DNA from: Chryseobacterium suipulveris
GTDB lineage: Bacteria; Bacteroidota; Bacteroidia; Flavobacteriales; Weeksellaceae
Assembly: GCF_022811685.1 (NCBI RefSeq)
Contig: NZ_CP094532.1
Span: 2,956,501-3,020,500 of the forward strand
DNA: 64,000 nt
Direction: 5' to 3'
Made by a program: the position numbers and the translations under genes. The notes under the pieces were generated by a model that was given only the letters and a program-made list of their open reading frames with translations, was not told the origin of the DNA and did not search any database. Position 1 is the first letter of the stretch, and the number at the start of each line of letters is the position of its first letter. Of this stretch, positions 51,451-59,546 are shown in pieces.

Positions 51451-51894
51451 AGTAATTAATTGTCATCAAAATTACTCTTCAAATATGAACTGGCTTTTAA
51501 AAAATCGTGAATTTAACGTTAAAAATGAAGTGTTGTGCAAATGAAAAATGGGAAGTAAATGGCTTTGGAAAGTGATCTTAATTATTGTAAACAGATTCGT
51601 TCTTAAAACTTTCTACCGCAAAGCTTCGATCATAATTACTTTGAATGAGAAAGCAAAGAATACAGATAAATCTGTTGATGAAGCGCGCTTTCTACAGCCG
51701 TACTAAAAGATTCTCGCAAGGTTAGACAAAGAGTAATTTTAATGATTGCACATACTTTTAAGCTAAACAAACGTGCTATCGCTTATCTAAGACAAACAAA
51801 GTTCAGATATGCAAAAGCAGATGCACAAAAGGTTCAACTATGAAAAATCGGCTCTAAAATTTTTCAATACCCATTATTTCATTAATTTTGTTTG
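51451..51894. other. Intergenic region upstream of pstS and the SUI1 gene
   Basis: This 444-bp region between divergent genes must hold the pstS promoter and that of the SUI1-like factor, of which only the TAATTTTG at 51883-51890 is clear. A stretch at 51660-51840 reads like degraded coding DNA (stops in all frames) and contains TTGATGAAGCGCGC (51674-51687), which recurs in the gap before sodA. No Pho box was recognisable. Confidence 0.5.
51883..51890 (+). promoter_or_regulatory. Candidate -7 promoter element of the SUI1-like gene
   Basis: TAATTTTG ends four bases before the ATG at 51895. Transcription from it would give a leaderless or nearly leaderless mRNA. Confidence 0.45.
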
Positions 51895-52218
51895 ATGGAT
51901 TTACGCGACCAACTGAAGAACCTTTTCCCCGACCACGAAGAGCAGGATTTTGAAATGCCGGAAGAACAGTTCGTGCAGAAAGAACCCCTCATCTGCAAAT
52001 TCGAAAAGAAAGGCAGAAACGGAAAACCCGTGACGCTGATCGAAGGTTTTGAAGGAAGCGACGACGAGCTCAAAAAAATCTCTAAAAAAATAAAGACCAC
52101 ACTCGGAATCGGCGGTTCTGAAAAAGACGGGATCATCGTAATCCAGGGCGACAACCGCGATAAGATTATGAAAATCCTGCAGGAAATGGGATACAAAACG
52201 AAGAGAGTGGGAGGATAG
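51895..52218 (+). CDS. Translation initiation factor SUI1/eIF1-like (YciH family)
   Basis: This 107-residue protein belongs to the bacterial SUI1/eIF1-like family (YciH). In E. coli YciH acts as a fidelity factor in initiation. The C-terminal SUI1 domain is readable as KPVTLIEGFEGSDDELKKI, KTTLGIGGSEKDGIIVIQGD and KIMKILQEMGYKTKR, in pieces. The acidic N-terminal 40 residues (DHEEQDFEMPEEQ) are typical of the bacterial form. The ATG at 51895 is one codon after a TTG; the downstream one is preferred. A word-repeat tract follows the stop codon. Confidence 0.9.
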   Translation: MDLRDQLKNLFPDHEEQDFEMPEEQFVQKEPLICKFEKKGRNGKPVTLIEGFEGSDDELKKISKKIKTTLGIGGSEKDGIIVIQGDNRDKIMKILQEMGYKTKRVGG

Positions 52219-52310
52219 AAAGAAACAAGACAAAAGACAAAAGGAAAAAGAAACAAGACAAAAGGGAAAAGAGACAAGACAAAAGGAATTCCGATAGGTA
52301 TCGGAAGAAA
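52218..52310. repeat. AAGAAACAAGAC tract with nested palindrome
   Basis: Copies of AAGRAACAAGACAAAAGRVA fill the gap after the SUI1 gene, interrupted at 52289-52306 by the palindrome TTCCGATAGGTATCGGAA. The same palindrome type lies in the tract at 30880-30957. Confidence 0.55.
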
Positions 52311-52355
52311 CAACTCTAAAACTTGAATCTTTAGTTTTTGAATAAGTCGGATGAA

Positions 52356-52451
52356 TGAGTTTGAAATGGTTTGAATTTATTTGAAATTGTTCGAGATCAT
52401 CAAAACCTTTCAAACCAAATCAAACAAACTCAAATAATATCAAACAAAAAT
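52356..52451. repeat. Convergent TTTGAAA/TTTCAAA word repeat before the nucleoside phosphorylase
   Basis: GAGTTTGAAATGGTTTGAAT runs into AAACCTTTCAAACCAAATCA and CAAACTC; the halves are inverted around a CGAGATCATC centre (52391-52400). It ends three bases before the ATG at 52455 and could fold as a leader hairpin. Confidence 0.55.
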
Positions 52452-52454
52452 AAT

Positions 52455-53309
52455 ATGCTTAACAAACTTGCAGCTTCCGAACTGGTTTTGAATGACGACG
52501 GAAGTGTTTACCACCTCAATTTGCTGCCGGAAGATATTGCCGGAAAAATTATTTTAGTGGGCGATCCTGATCGTGTACCGAAAGTTTCGAAATATTTTGA
52601 CAAGATAGAAATCAAGAAAAACAAGCGTGAATTTTATACGCATACCGGAACTTTGCGCGGCGAAAGAATTACCGTAATGTCTTCAGGAATCGGGACCGAA
52701 AATATCGACATCGTGATGAACGAGCTCGATGCTTTGGTGAATATCGACCTGAAAAACAAGGAGTTCAAAACCGAACATACCGCACTGGAACTTTTCCGAC
52801 TTGGAACCTGCGGAAGTGTGAATCCCGATGTAGAAGTTGACAATATGCTGGTCACCCAAAATGTGGTGGGATTGGATGGATTGCTGCATTTCTATTCCGA
52901 CTATCAGTTTGAGAACGAATTCTCCCGAAACTTTCTGGATAAATTCCCTTACGAAAAAATCAAGCCGATGTTGTACTTTGCAGATTGGGCAGAAGAAATT
53001 TCCGACTATTACAAAGACGCAAAATACCACGGAAACACGGCAACTTTCCCAGGATTTTACGCTCCTCAAGGAAGACAACTTCGTTTGAAAGCGATCGACG
53101 ACCAGTTCCTGGAAACGCTTAACGATTTGGGAGTGACCAATTTCGAAATGGAAACCTCTGCGATTTACGGACTCTCTAAATTGCTGGGACACAAAGCATT
53201 GACAGTAAACTGCGTCATCGCCAACAGAAGACGTGGCGAGTTTTCGGCGGACCACCACGCTTCAGAAAAAAATATGATCGAATGGGTTTTGGATCGGATT
53301 ATTCCTTAA
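52455..53309 (+). CDS. Nucleoside phosphorylase (uridine/purine phosphorylase type)
   Basis: This 284-residue PNP/UDP-family enzyme splits nucleosides with phosphate, releasing base and ribose-1-phosphate. Motifs include the phosphate-binding ILVGDPDRVPK (near residue 37), the GIGTENIDIVMNEL segment, GTCGSVNPD and the substrate-site TNFEMETSAIYGLSKLLGHKA (near residue 233). The N-terminus MLNKLAASELVLNDDGS fits homologues, so the ATG at 52455 is preferred to one at 52371, which lies in repeat sequence. Whether uridine or purine nucleosides are used cannot be told. Confidence 0.9.
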   Translation: MLNKLAASELVLNDDGSVYHLNLLPEDIAGKIILVGDPDRVPKVSKYFDKIEIKKNKREFYTHTGTLRGERITVMSSGIGTENIDIVMNELDALVNIDLKNKEFKTEHTALELFRLGTCGSVNPDVEVDNMLVTQNVVGLDGLLHFYSDYQFENEFSRNFLDKFPYEKIKPMLYFADWAEEISDYYKDAKYHGNTATFPGFYAPQGRQLRLKAIDDQFLETLNDLGVTNFEMETSAIYGLSKLLGHKALTVNCVIANRRRGEFSADHHASEKNMIEWVLDRIIP

Positions 53310-53331
53310 TCAACCATCGAGAAAAACAGAG

Positions 53332-53363
53332 CAGGCCCGGAAATTTTTCGGGCCTGTTTTTTT
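53332..53363 (+). terminator. Rho-independent terminator after the nucleoside phosphorylase
   Basis: The 8-bp arms CAGGCCCG and CGGGCCTG close over a nine-base loop and are followed by seven Ts. Confidence 0.92.
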
Positions 53364-53499
53364 GATCATTTGTGTTTTCGGGAGTAGAATTCGCCCTCAT
53401 CATTTTTGTAACACAAATATTGATCAATTTATTTTTTAAAGCAAATAAACCAAAACTCATTAGCTATTCAAAACCTACAACGATTTGATTTACAAGCCG

Positions 53500-53802
53500 T
53501 TAAATATCGTTAAAGAGAACATAAGTATCTGTCTCGTTGGGAATATTCAACTTAGATCTTATTCTGTATTTCTTGTTTTGTACCGTTCGTATAGAAGTAA
53601 AAGTATTGTTTGCGATTTCTTTTGAAGCGAAATTAAGTTTCAGCAAAGCACAAAATTGCAGTTCCGAAATTGAAAGTTTAGGATCCAGCTGCAATAACTT
53701 CTGATCAAAATCCGGATAGAGGTCCAGAAACCGCGAATAAAAATTGGCATCGTTGTTCTTAGCAAGTTCAATGACTTCTTTTAGAGGAATTTTAGTCCGA
53801 TA
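53500..53802 (-). pseudogene. C-terminal fragment of a TPR-LuxR regulator
   Basis: This frame is open from after a TAA (53803-53805) to the stop at 53500. It encodes about 100 residues: VIELAKNNDANFYSRFLDL, QKLLQLDPKLSISELQFCAL and the LuxR-type helix-turn-helix KLNFASKEIANNTFTSIRT followed by KYRIRSKLNIP. This is the C-terminal end of the TPR-LuxR regulators of Bacteroidota. The only good internal Met is at 53694, which leaves a 64-residue helix-turn-helix without its sensor. The TPR half lies just upstream in another frame, so this is most likely the remnant of one broken gene, with the middle deleted. Confidence 0.75.
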
Positions 53803-53810
53803 TTACAGTT

Positions 53811-54383
53811 TCATTTTGCAGGTTGATTCTGTCTTTCGTGCTCGTCAGAAATTTTCAGGTATTCCGTGATCGTTTTCTTAAAATTATCTAGCGCCTTTTC
53901 GGGTTGGGAAGTATGGGTGTAATTATCTGACAAAAGCTGATAGTTTTGTGCTTTTACCAAATAATCTTCGGGAAAACTGTTCTTACTTAAAAAATTTTGT
54001 GACTGCAAAAGTGTTTTCTCTGCCTCATCATATATGTGGAGGAAAGAAAGAACAATTCCCTGCCTGTTTAGTCCGATTGCATAAAGTCGGCTGTTTTTGG
54101 ATGAATTAGCTCTACGTACGAGAACTTTGGCGATGGAGTAAGCTTCGTCGTAATCACCTTTTATAAAATAATAGAATGCTTTATTGTTTAGAATTTCAAG
54201 TTCGGCAGGAGCATTTTGTTCGTCATGGGCTTTTTTTTCAAGGTTGAGAAGGTCATTGAAACCCTTTTCACGGTCAGATTTCATTATCCCCTGATTTTCT
54301 TTGATCTGCTCAACAAGCAAATTTTCTTGCGCATAGAAAAGAAAAGAGAAAAATAGGAGAGAGAAACGAAGTAGTTTCATCAA
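53811..54383 (-). pseudogene. N-terminal TPR fragment of the same TPR-LuxR regulator
   Basis: This 190-residue ORF has a signal peptide (LLRFSLLFFSFLFYAQE) and then about three TPR-like helix pairs (for example NKAFYYFIKGDYDEAYSIAK and LNRQGIVLSFLHIYDEAEKTLLQ). It ends in a stop codon within ten bases of the reading frame that gives the LuxR domain. Full-length relatives have about 500 residues: signal, TPRs, one membrane segment, coiled coil and LuxR domain. The later TPRs, membrane segment and coiled coil are missing here, so a large internal deletion with a frame change explains the pair. It could still be a short stand-alone protein. Confidence 0.7.
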
Positions 54384-54412
54384 GAAAAAAAATACGGACT
54401 AATACAAAATTA

Positions 54413-54970
54413 CTAATTTTTACAATGACAATCCACCAAATGGTCGCAAACCATTCCTGTTGCCTGCATGTGCGCGTAAACTACAGTGGAACCAAGGAAC
54501 TTAAATCCACGCTTCTTTAAATCTTTAGCTAAAGTATCAGAAATTTCCGTGGTTGCCGGAACTTCGCCCAGGGTTTTTGGATGGTTGACAATCGGTTTTC
54601 CACCTACAAAACTCCAGATGTATTTGGAAAAACTACCGAATTCTTTTTGGACTTCCATGAATTTCTGGGCATTGTTGATCGTCGCCAAAATCTTAAGCCG
54701 GTTTCGGATGATTCCCGAGTTTTGCATTAATTCTTCAACTTTAGATTCACTGTATTTTGCGATTTTTTTATAATTAAAATTGTCAAACGCGTTCCTGAAA
54801 TTTTCTCTCTTGTTCAAAATCGTGTACCACGAAAGTCCTGCCTGGAAACTTTCCAGCACCAGAAACTCGAAGATTGTTTCGTCGCCATAAACCGGTTTTC
54901 CCCATTCGTCGTCGTGATATTTGCGGTAGAGGTCGTCTTTCTCACACCAACCGCAGCGGATTAATTCCAT
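54413..54970 (-). CDS. tag: DNA-3-methyladenine glycosylase I
   Basis: Tag removes 3-methyladenine from DNA, the first step of base-excision repair. The N-terminal RCGWCEKD and the C-terminal MVCDHLVDCHCK supply the Cys/His zinc site of the family. LESFQAGLSWYTILNKRENFR carries the helix-hairpin-helix-side substrate residues, and the 185-residue length is normal. It stands alone on the minus strand between the broken regulator and the LEA-like gene. Confidence 0.94.
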   Translation of the reverse strand: MELIRCGWCEKDDLYRKYHDDEWGKPVYGDETIFEFLVLESFQAGLSWYTILNKRENFRNAFDNFNYKKIAKYSESKVEELMQNSGIIRNRLKILATINNAQKFMEVQKEFGSFSKYIWSFVGGKPIVNHPKTLGEVPATTEISDTLAKDLKKRGFKFLGSTVVYAHMQATGMVCDHLVDCHCKN

Positions 54971-55168
54971 TGTTTAAAGTTTTACCAAAAATAAGGAATG
55001 ATTTTATTCCGAAAGTCGTAAATGATTTTAATCTGATAGAAATATTGGGAAAACTTTGTGATATGTTTAACATAACATTAAAATATTTAGGAATGGTTGT
55101 TGTTATTTAACATAATATCAAATTAGATTTTTTCATTAACCAAATGTTTAACACAAAATAAAATTATT

Positions 55169-55468
55169 ATGGACACACAGGATTATAACAAAGCTGAAAA
55201 CGCTGTTGACAAAGCAAAATGGACGATCAACGACTATGCAGATCGCGCAAAGGACTACATCCGCGAGCAGCGTGAAAAAAATGAAGAACCTACCCACGAA
55301 GGTTGGATGGAACGCGCAAGAAACAATATTTCTGACGCGTGGGAAGATACCAAAGACGCTGTTTCGAACGCTTGGGAAACGACAAAAGATTTAGCTGACG
55401 ATGCCTGGGAAAAAACCAAAGACGCAGCTGAAGACGCAAAAGCAGAAGTAAGAAAAGCGACCAACTAA
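55169..55468 (+). CDS. Small hydrophilic LEA-like repeat protein
   Basis: I recognise no named family with confidence. This 99-residue protein is highly charged, lacks a signal peptide and cysteine, and contains three near-perfect 11-residue repeats: AWEDTKDAVSN, AWETTKDLADD and AWEKTKDAAED (residues 52-84). That pattern, an amphipathic helix of 11-mers with Lys, Asp and Ala, is typical of group-3 LEA or YtxH/stress-type proteins. It could protect proteins or membranes under desiccation or salt stress; that is inference. It is preceded by about 200 bp of AT-rich DNA and followed by its own terminator. Confidence 0.78.
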   Translation: MDTQDYNKAENAVDKAKWTINDYADRAKDYIREQREKNEEPTHEGWMERARNNISDAWEDTKDAVSNAWETTKDLADDAWEKTKDAAEDAKAEVRKATN

Positions 55469-55489
55469 TTCATAACTTCATATTGAGAA

Positions 55490-55520
55490 GGAAGCCAATG
55501 TATTTTGGCTTCCTTTTTTT
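55490..55520 (+). terminator. Rho-independent terminator after the LEA-like gene
   Basis: GGAAGCCAA and TTGGCTTCC form a perfect 9-bp stem with a six-base loop, and seven Ts follow. Confidence 0.9.
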
Positions 55521-55542
55521 ATGCGAAAAACAATATATTTCT

Positions 55543-55550
55543 TACTTTTG
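55543..55550 (+). promoter_or_regulatory. Candidate -7 promoter element of fabI
   Basis: TACTTTTG matches TAnnTTTG. A TTATG lies about 19 bases upstream, inside the T-run of the preceding terminator. The ATG is at 55568. Confidence 0.5.
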
Positions 55551-55567
55551 TTTTTAAAATAAATATT

Positions 55568-56374
55568 ATGTCATACGGATTATTAAAAGGGAAAAAGGGA
55601 ATTATTTTCGGCGCGCTGAATGAGCAGTCGATCGCCTGGAAAGTTGCGGAAAGATGCCACGAAGAAGGAGCAGAATTCATCCTCTCGAACGCGCCGATCG
55701 CCATGAGAATGGGTGAACTGAACGCACTTGCCGAAAAAACCGGTTCTGAAGTAATCGGTGCAGATGCAACCTCTATTGAAGATCTGGAAAAACTTTTTGA
55801 CGCGGCAATCGCAAAATTTGGCAAAATCGACTTCATCCTGCACTCCATCGGAATGTCCGTAAACGTGAGAAAAGGGAAACACTATACCGAAATGAACTAC
55901 GACTGGCTCGAAAAGGGTTGGGACGTGTCGTCGGTTTCCTTCCACAAAGTGATGCGCGTTGCCTGGGAAAAAAACTGTATGAACGAATGGGGATCAATCC
56001 TTGCGCTGACTTATATTGCGGCACAGCGTACATTCCCGGATTACAACGACATGGCAGATAACAAATCGTACCTGGAAAGTATCGCGAGAACTTTCGGTTA
56101 TTATTGGGGCGAAAGAAAAGTGAGGGTCAACACGATTTCTCAGTCGCCAACGATGACCACTGCAGGCAGCGGTGTGAAAGGTTTTACCGGATTTATGGGA
56201 TACGCGGAAGATATGTCGCCACTCGGAAACGCCGATGCACTCGACTGCGCGAATTATTGCGTCGCAATGTTTTCGGACCTTACCAAAAAGGTAACGATGC
56301 AGAACCTCTACAACGATGGCGGTTTCAGCAATACCGGAGTTTCGCAAAAAGTGGTGGAGAAATATGATGAGTAA
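55568..56374 (+). CDS. fabI: Enoyl-[acyl-carrier-protein] reductase FabI
   Basis: FabI reduces the trans-2-enoyl-ACP at the end of each fatty-acid elongation cycle, using NADH or NADPH. The protein starts GLLKGKKGIIFGALNEQSIAW, the FabI-type nucleotide-binding motif in which GAxNxxSIA replaces the classical GxxxGxG. The catalytic Tyr and Lys are in PDYNDMADNKSYLE, spaced by seven residues as in FabI. SQSPTMTTAGSGV is the substrate loop. The length is 268 residues. FabI-type enzymes are the target of triclosan; sensitivity cannot be read from the sequence. It has its own terminator. Confidence 0.95.
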   Translation: MSYGLLKGKKGIIFGALNEQSIAWKVAERCHEEGAEFILSNAPIAMRMGELNALAEKTGSEVIGADATSIEDLEKLFDAAIAKFGKIDFILHSIGMSVNVRKGKHYTEMNYDWLEKGWDVSSVSFHKVMRVAWEKNCMNEWGSILALTYIAAQRTFPDYNDMADNKSYLESIARTFGYYWGERKVRVNTISQSPTMTTAGSGVKGFTGFMGYAEDMSPLGNADALDCANYCVAMFSDLTKKVTMQNLYNDGGFSNTGVSQKVVEKYDE

Positions 56375-56390
56375 TTAGTAATTATAACAG

Positions 56391-56418
56391 AAAACCGTCG
56401 AAATGACGGTTTTTTTTA
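56391..56418 (+). terminator. Hairpin terminator after fabI
   Basis: AAAACCGTC and GACGGTTTT pair around a GAAAT loop, and the T-run follows. The A-run on the other side means it could also act for the convergent GH3 gene, whose stop codon it touches. Confidence 0.8.
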
Positions 56419-57930
56419 TTGGTTCATTTTCAGAAGCGGTTCGATGTATTCTCGGTCGTTACTCAATCGGGGAACCTTATTTTGTCCGCCCAATTTGCCG
56501 CGTTCCGACATCCAGTTATAGAAAAGCTGAGGTTTTGCAACGTGAATAATCGGTTTCTTCAACGTCATATTGTTATAGCGTTTCGCCTCGTAATCGGAGT
56601 TCACGGATTTTAAATGATTGTCGAAAAGTTCCGTGAAGCGGTCGAGATCTTCAGGTTCCTTGGTAAATTCGAAAATCCATTCGTGTGCACCGCTTTCGCC
56701 GTCTTTCATAAAAACCGGAGCTCCCGTAAAATCGCAAACTGAAGAATCCGTTGATTCACAAGCTTTTGTCAGTGCTGTTTCTACGTTGTCGATCATCAGT
56801 TCTTCACCGAACGCATTGATGTAATGTTTGGTTCTTCCCGAAATTTTTATTCTGAAAGGATTTAAGGAAGTAAAACGAACCGTGTCACCAATCAGATAGC
56901 GCCATAATCCGCTGTTGGTGGTAATCACCATGGCGTAATTTTTCCCGATTTCTACTTCTTCCAAAGGAATGGCTTCAAGGTTATTCGGGTTGAATTGGTC
57001 CATCGGAATAAACTCATAGAAAATTCCATAATCGAGCATCAGCAACATTTCGTCGCTCCCAAACTGATCCTGGATTCCGAAGAAACCTTCTGAGGCGTTG
57101 TAGATTTCGTAATAGTTGATGTCTTTTCCGATTATTTTTCGGTATTGTTCACGATAGGGTTGGAAGCTGATTCCACCGTGGAAAAAAACTTCCAGATTCG
57201 GCCATAATTCTGAAATGTTTGCATGACCGGTTTCGTTTAAAATCCTTTGCAGCAATACCATCATCCAGCTCGGAACGCCGGTCAAGCTTCCCACGTCTTC
57301 ATTTTTTACTTCGGACACGATTGCTTTCAGCTTGCTTTCCCATTCCGACATTAATGAAACCTTCTTACTCGGAGTGGTGGTGATTTCAACCCAGAACGGC
57401 AGGTTTTCAATCATAATCGCAGAAAGGTCGCCGAATTTGGTGTTGAAATGTTCGTACAGTTCCGAACTTCCACCGAGACGGAGGTTTTTGTTGGAGAACA
57501 AATTGTTTTCAGGGTGATTGTTGGCGTAAATGGAAAGCAAATCTTTTCCCGCTTTGAAATGGCAGTCTTCAAGTGCCTCATCCGAAATGGGGATGAACTT
57601 GCTTTTTGCATTGGTCGTTCCGGAGGATTTTGCAAACCTTCTGATATTTCCCGGCCAGAAAATATCCGCCATTCCCTGTCTTGCTTTTTCGATATAGGGC
57701 TCGAAATCCTCGTAGGTCACAATCGGAACATTTCTGCGGAAATCTCCGTAATTGGAAACGGAACTGAAGCCGTGGATTTTCCCGTAGTCGGTGTTTTCGG
57801 CAAAATAAAGTTGGGAGAAGAGTACGCCATTCTGGGTTTCAACAGGATGCTTCATAAAGTTCTGAATCTGGTCGATTCTCTGCCGTATGAACCAGTTGAC
57901 TACCGTGTTGAAAAGCGCTTTTGTTGCCAT
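56416..57930 (-). CDS. GH3 family acyl-adenylate-forming protein
   Basis: This 504-residue cytoplasmic protein belongs to the GH3 auxin-responsive-promoter family. In plants, GH3 enzymes adenylate jasmonate or auxin and join them to amino acids. AMP-binding motifs appear as RFAKSSGTTNAKSKFIPIS (near residue 97), the middle motif YNASEGFFGIQD (near residue 281) and the C-terminal SGRTKHYINAFGEELMIDN (near residue 371). Bacterial members are widespread in Bacteroidota with no proven substrate. A carboxylate-activating, amide-forming activity is the natural inference. Confidence 0.9.
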   Translation of the reverse strand: MATKALFNTVVNWFIRQRIDQIQNFMKHPVETQNGVLFSQLYFAENTDYGKIHGFSSVSNYGDFRRNVPIVTYEDFEPYIEKARQGMADIFWPGNIRRFAKSSGTTNAKSKFIPISDEALEDCHFKAGKDLLSIYANNHPENNLFSNKNLRLGGSSELYEHFNTKFGDLSAIMIENLPFWVEITTTPSKKVSLMSEWESKLKAIVSEVKNEDVGSLTGVPSWMMVLLQRILNETGHANISELWPNLEVFFHGGISFQPYREQYRKIIGKDINYYEIYNASEGFFGIQDQFGSDEMLLMLDYGIFYEFIPMDQFNPNNLEAIPLEEVEIGKNYAMVITTNSGLWRYLIGDTVRFTSLNPFRIKISGRTKHYINAFGEELMIDNVETALTKACESTDSSVCDFTGAPVFMKDGESGAHEWIFEFTKEPEDLDRFTELFDNHLKSVNSDYEAKRYNNMTLKKPIIHVAKPQLFYNWMSERGKLGGQNKVPRLSNDREYIEPLLKMNQ

Positions 57931-58396
57931 AAAAGCAAATATAATATTTTTCTGCTAAAAAAATCTGGGCAATAAGAAATTCCGTACTGTCGAGTTGGAA
58001 ATAAGTTACATAGAACGCAACATTATTGTTATGTGAGTTGTGAACTATTTATTTGTTGTTGGTTGAAACGCAAAGGATTTATTTTAGAAATACCCTATTT
58101 TAAGATGGCAAAGTTCTGGTTCCTCTTCACCAAATTGATGAAGCGCGCACTTAGTCAGCGGAGTTGTTCGCAATCTTTTCTTAGCTTAATCTAGAATAGC
58201 TAATATCAATCTTTGCGATTTTGCTACTTCTATATTTTCGTTAGCTGTCACACTTAACAAGAATGCAATCGACGCATACTTTTTTATTTCTACCGGTTTT
58301 ATCAATGTTAAAGATTTATTAAAGTAATCCCGCTATTTTGGAATTGGTCTAAATAATGGCTAAATTTGGGTATTAATAATTTAAACAAAAAAAGTT
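57931..58396. other. Intergenic region before sodA
   Basis: This 466-bp gap has no intact ORF. It contains TTGATGAAGCGCGC (58124-58137), which also occurs at 51674, inside a stretch that reads like degraded coding DNA. The sodA promoter (58336-58368) lies near its right end. Nothing else could be recognised. Confidence 0.5.
58336..58368 (+). promoter_or_regulatory. Promoter of sodA
   Basis: TTTTG (58336-58340) and TAAATTTG (58361-58368) are separated by 20 bases, fitting the Bacteroidota consensus. The ATG is at 58397, giving a leader of about 20-25 nt. Confidence 0.6.
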
Positions 58397-58993
58397 ATGG
58401 CATTCGAATTACCGAAATTGGGATATGCTTACGATGCATTGGAACCCACTATAGACGCAAAAACGATGGAGATTCACCACACGAAACACCATCAAGCATA
58501 CATTGATAATTTAAACAAAGCAATTGCAGGAACCGATCTCGAAGGAAAAACAATTGAAGAAATCTGCAAAACCGGCACCGATAAAGCTGCGGTAAGAAAC
58601 AACGGTGGTGGTCACTATAATCATACGTTGTTCTGGGAAATCCTCACTCCGGGGGGAAGCAAAGAACCTGTAGGAAACGTAAAAGCGGCAATCGAAGCTT
58701 ACGGAGGTTTCGAGAAATTCAAAACCGATTTCGCTGAAGCGGCAAAAACAAGATTCGGTTCAGGATGGGCTTGGTTGTGTAAAAAAGACGACGGTTCAGT
58801 TGCGGTTTGCTCTTCACCAAATCAGGACAATCCACTGATGCCAGTCGCAGACTGCAAAGGAACTCCGGTTTTGGGACTTGATGTTTGGGAACACGCTTAT
58901 TACCTGCATTACCAAAACAGAAGACCGGATTATGTGACCGCATTTTTCGATGTGATCAACTGGGATAAAGTTGAGGAAAAATTCAACGGATAA
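58397..58993 (+). CDS. sodA: Superoxide dismutase (Mn-type or cambialistic)
   Basis: SOD converts superoxide to oxygen and hydrogen peroxide. The metal ligands are His27 ([11 protein letters not shown]), His76 ([10 protein letters not shown]), Asp162 and His166 (LDVWEHAYY). Gly72 of GGGH and the Gln in [10 protein letters not shown] are the usual Mn-type pattern; Fe-type enzymes usually have a Gln near position 70 and Ala in place of the later Gln. There is no signal peptide, so it is probably cytosolic. The length of 198 residues is typical. Strong promoter and terminator signals flank it. Confidence 0.96.
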   Translation: MAFELPKLGYAYDALEPTIDAKTMEIHHTKHHQAYIDNLNKAIAGTDLEGKTIEEICKTGTDKAAVRNNGGGHYNHTLFWEILTPGGSKEPVGNVKAAIEAYGGFEKFKTDFAEAAKTRFGSGWAWLCKKDDGSVAVCSSPNQDNPLMPVADCKGTPVLGLDVWEHAYYLHYQNRRPDYVTAFFDVINWDKVEEKFNG

Positions 58994-59014
58994 AACATTA
59001 AAATTAAACTATAT

Positions 59015-59047
59015 AAAAAGGTTCGGGAAAATTCCTGAACCTTTTTT
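59015..59047 (+). terminator. Rho-independent terminator after sodA
   Basis: AAAAGGTTCGGGA and TCCTGAACCTTTT form a 13-bp stem with one G-T wobble; a T-run follows. It lies next to the stop codon of the convergent lipoprotein gene. Confidence 0.88.
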
Positions 59048-59054
59048 GTAATCA

Positions 59055-59468
59055 TTACCGAACATCTGTCATACTCAGTCCGTTCAGTTTTAATCCGTAT
59101 TTCCATTGCACGAAGGCAAAAACCTGATAGAGTTTGTACTCAAACAGTATCCCGTAATTTTCATTAGGATTGTATTCGATAGAAGATTCGATCACGTTTC
59201 GGTATCTTCCTGAAAAATAGTAGGAATTCCATTCGCTAACCAAAAAGCTGTTTTTGGTTTTCAAATAGGATTCGCTGTACATACTCATCGGTTTTGCGAT
59301 TGCATTCAGAAAATAGCTCCATTGCGAATCCAAGACTTCGATGTCCCATTCGCCGTCATCATTTTTTTCCGGCCTCATCGAGACTTTATCGCCTTCTTTT
59401 GGAATATTCTGTGTCGAACAACTGGCGGTGAAAAGCAACAATCCAAATATTAAGATCAGTTTTTTCAT
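59055..59468 (-). CDS. DUF6146-like small lipoprotein
   Basis: This 137-residue protein has a lipoprotein signal (MKKLILIFGLLLFTASC, lipobox TASC). The mature part contains DIEVLDSQWSYFLNAIAKPMSMYSESYLKTKN (in pieces), VSEWNSYY and NPNENYGILFEYKLYQVFAFVQWKYGLKL. These are the conserved positions I associate with the DUF6146 family of flavobacterial lipoproteins. The function is unknown. It is the last gene before the secreted nuclease-like gene on the minus strand, separated from it by a terminator. Confidence 0.72.
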   Translation of the reverse strand: MKKLILIFGLLLFTASCSTQNIPKEGDKVSMRPEKNDDGEWDIEVLDSQWSYFLNAIAKPMSMYSESYLKTKNSFLVSEWNSYYFSGRYRNVIESSIEYNPNENYGILFEYKLYQVFAFVQWKYGLKLNGLSMTDVR

Positions 59469-59512
59469 TTTGTTTTAAGGTTAAGGATTTTAAAAACATC
59501 AAATCAAGAGCC

Positions 59513-59538
59513 AAAAAAAGCCGTTTCGAAAAACGGCC
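59513..59538 (-). terminator. Rho-independent terminator after the nuclease-like gene
   Basis: On the minus strand GGCCGTTTTTCGAAACGGCT folds into a stem-loop and is followed by a T-run. It separates the nuclease-like gene from the DUF6146-like lipoprotein gene. Confidence 0.82.
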
Positions 59539-59546
59539 TATTATTG

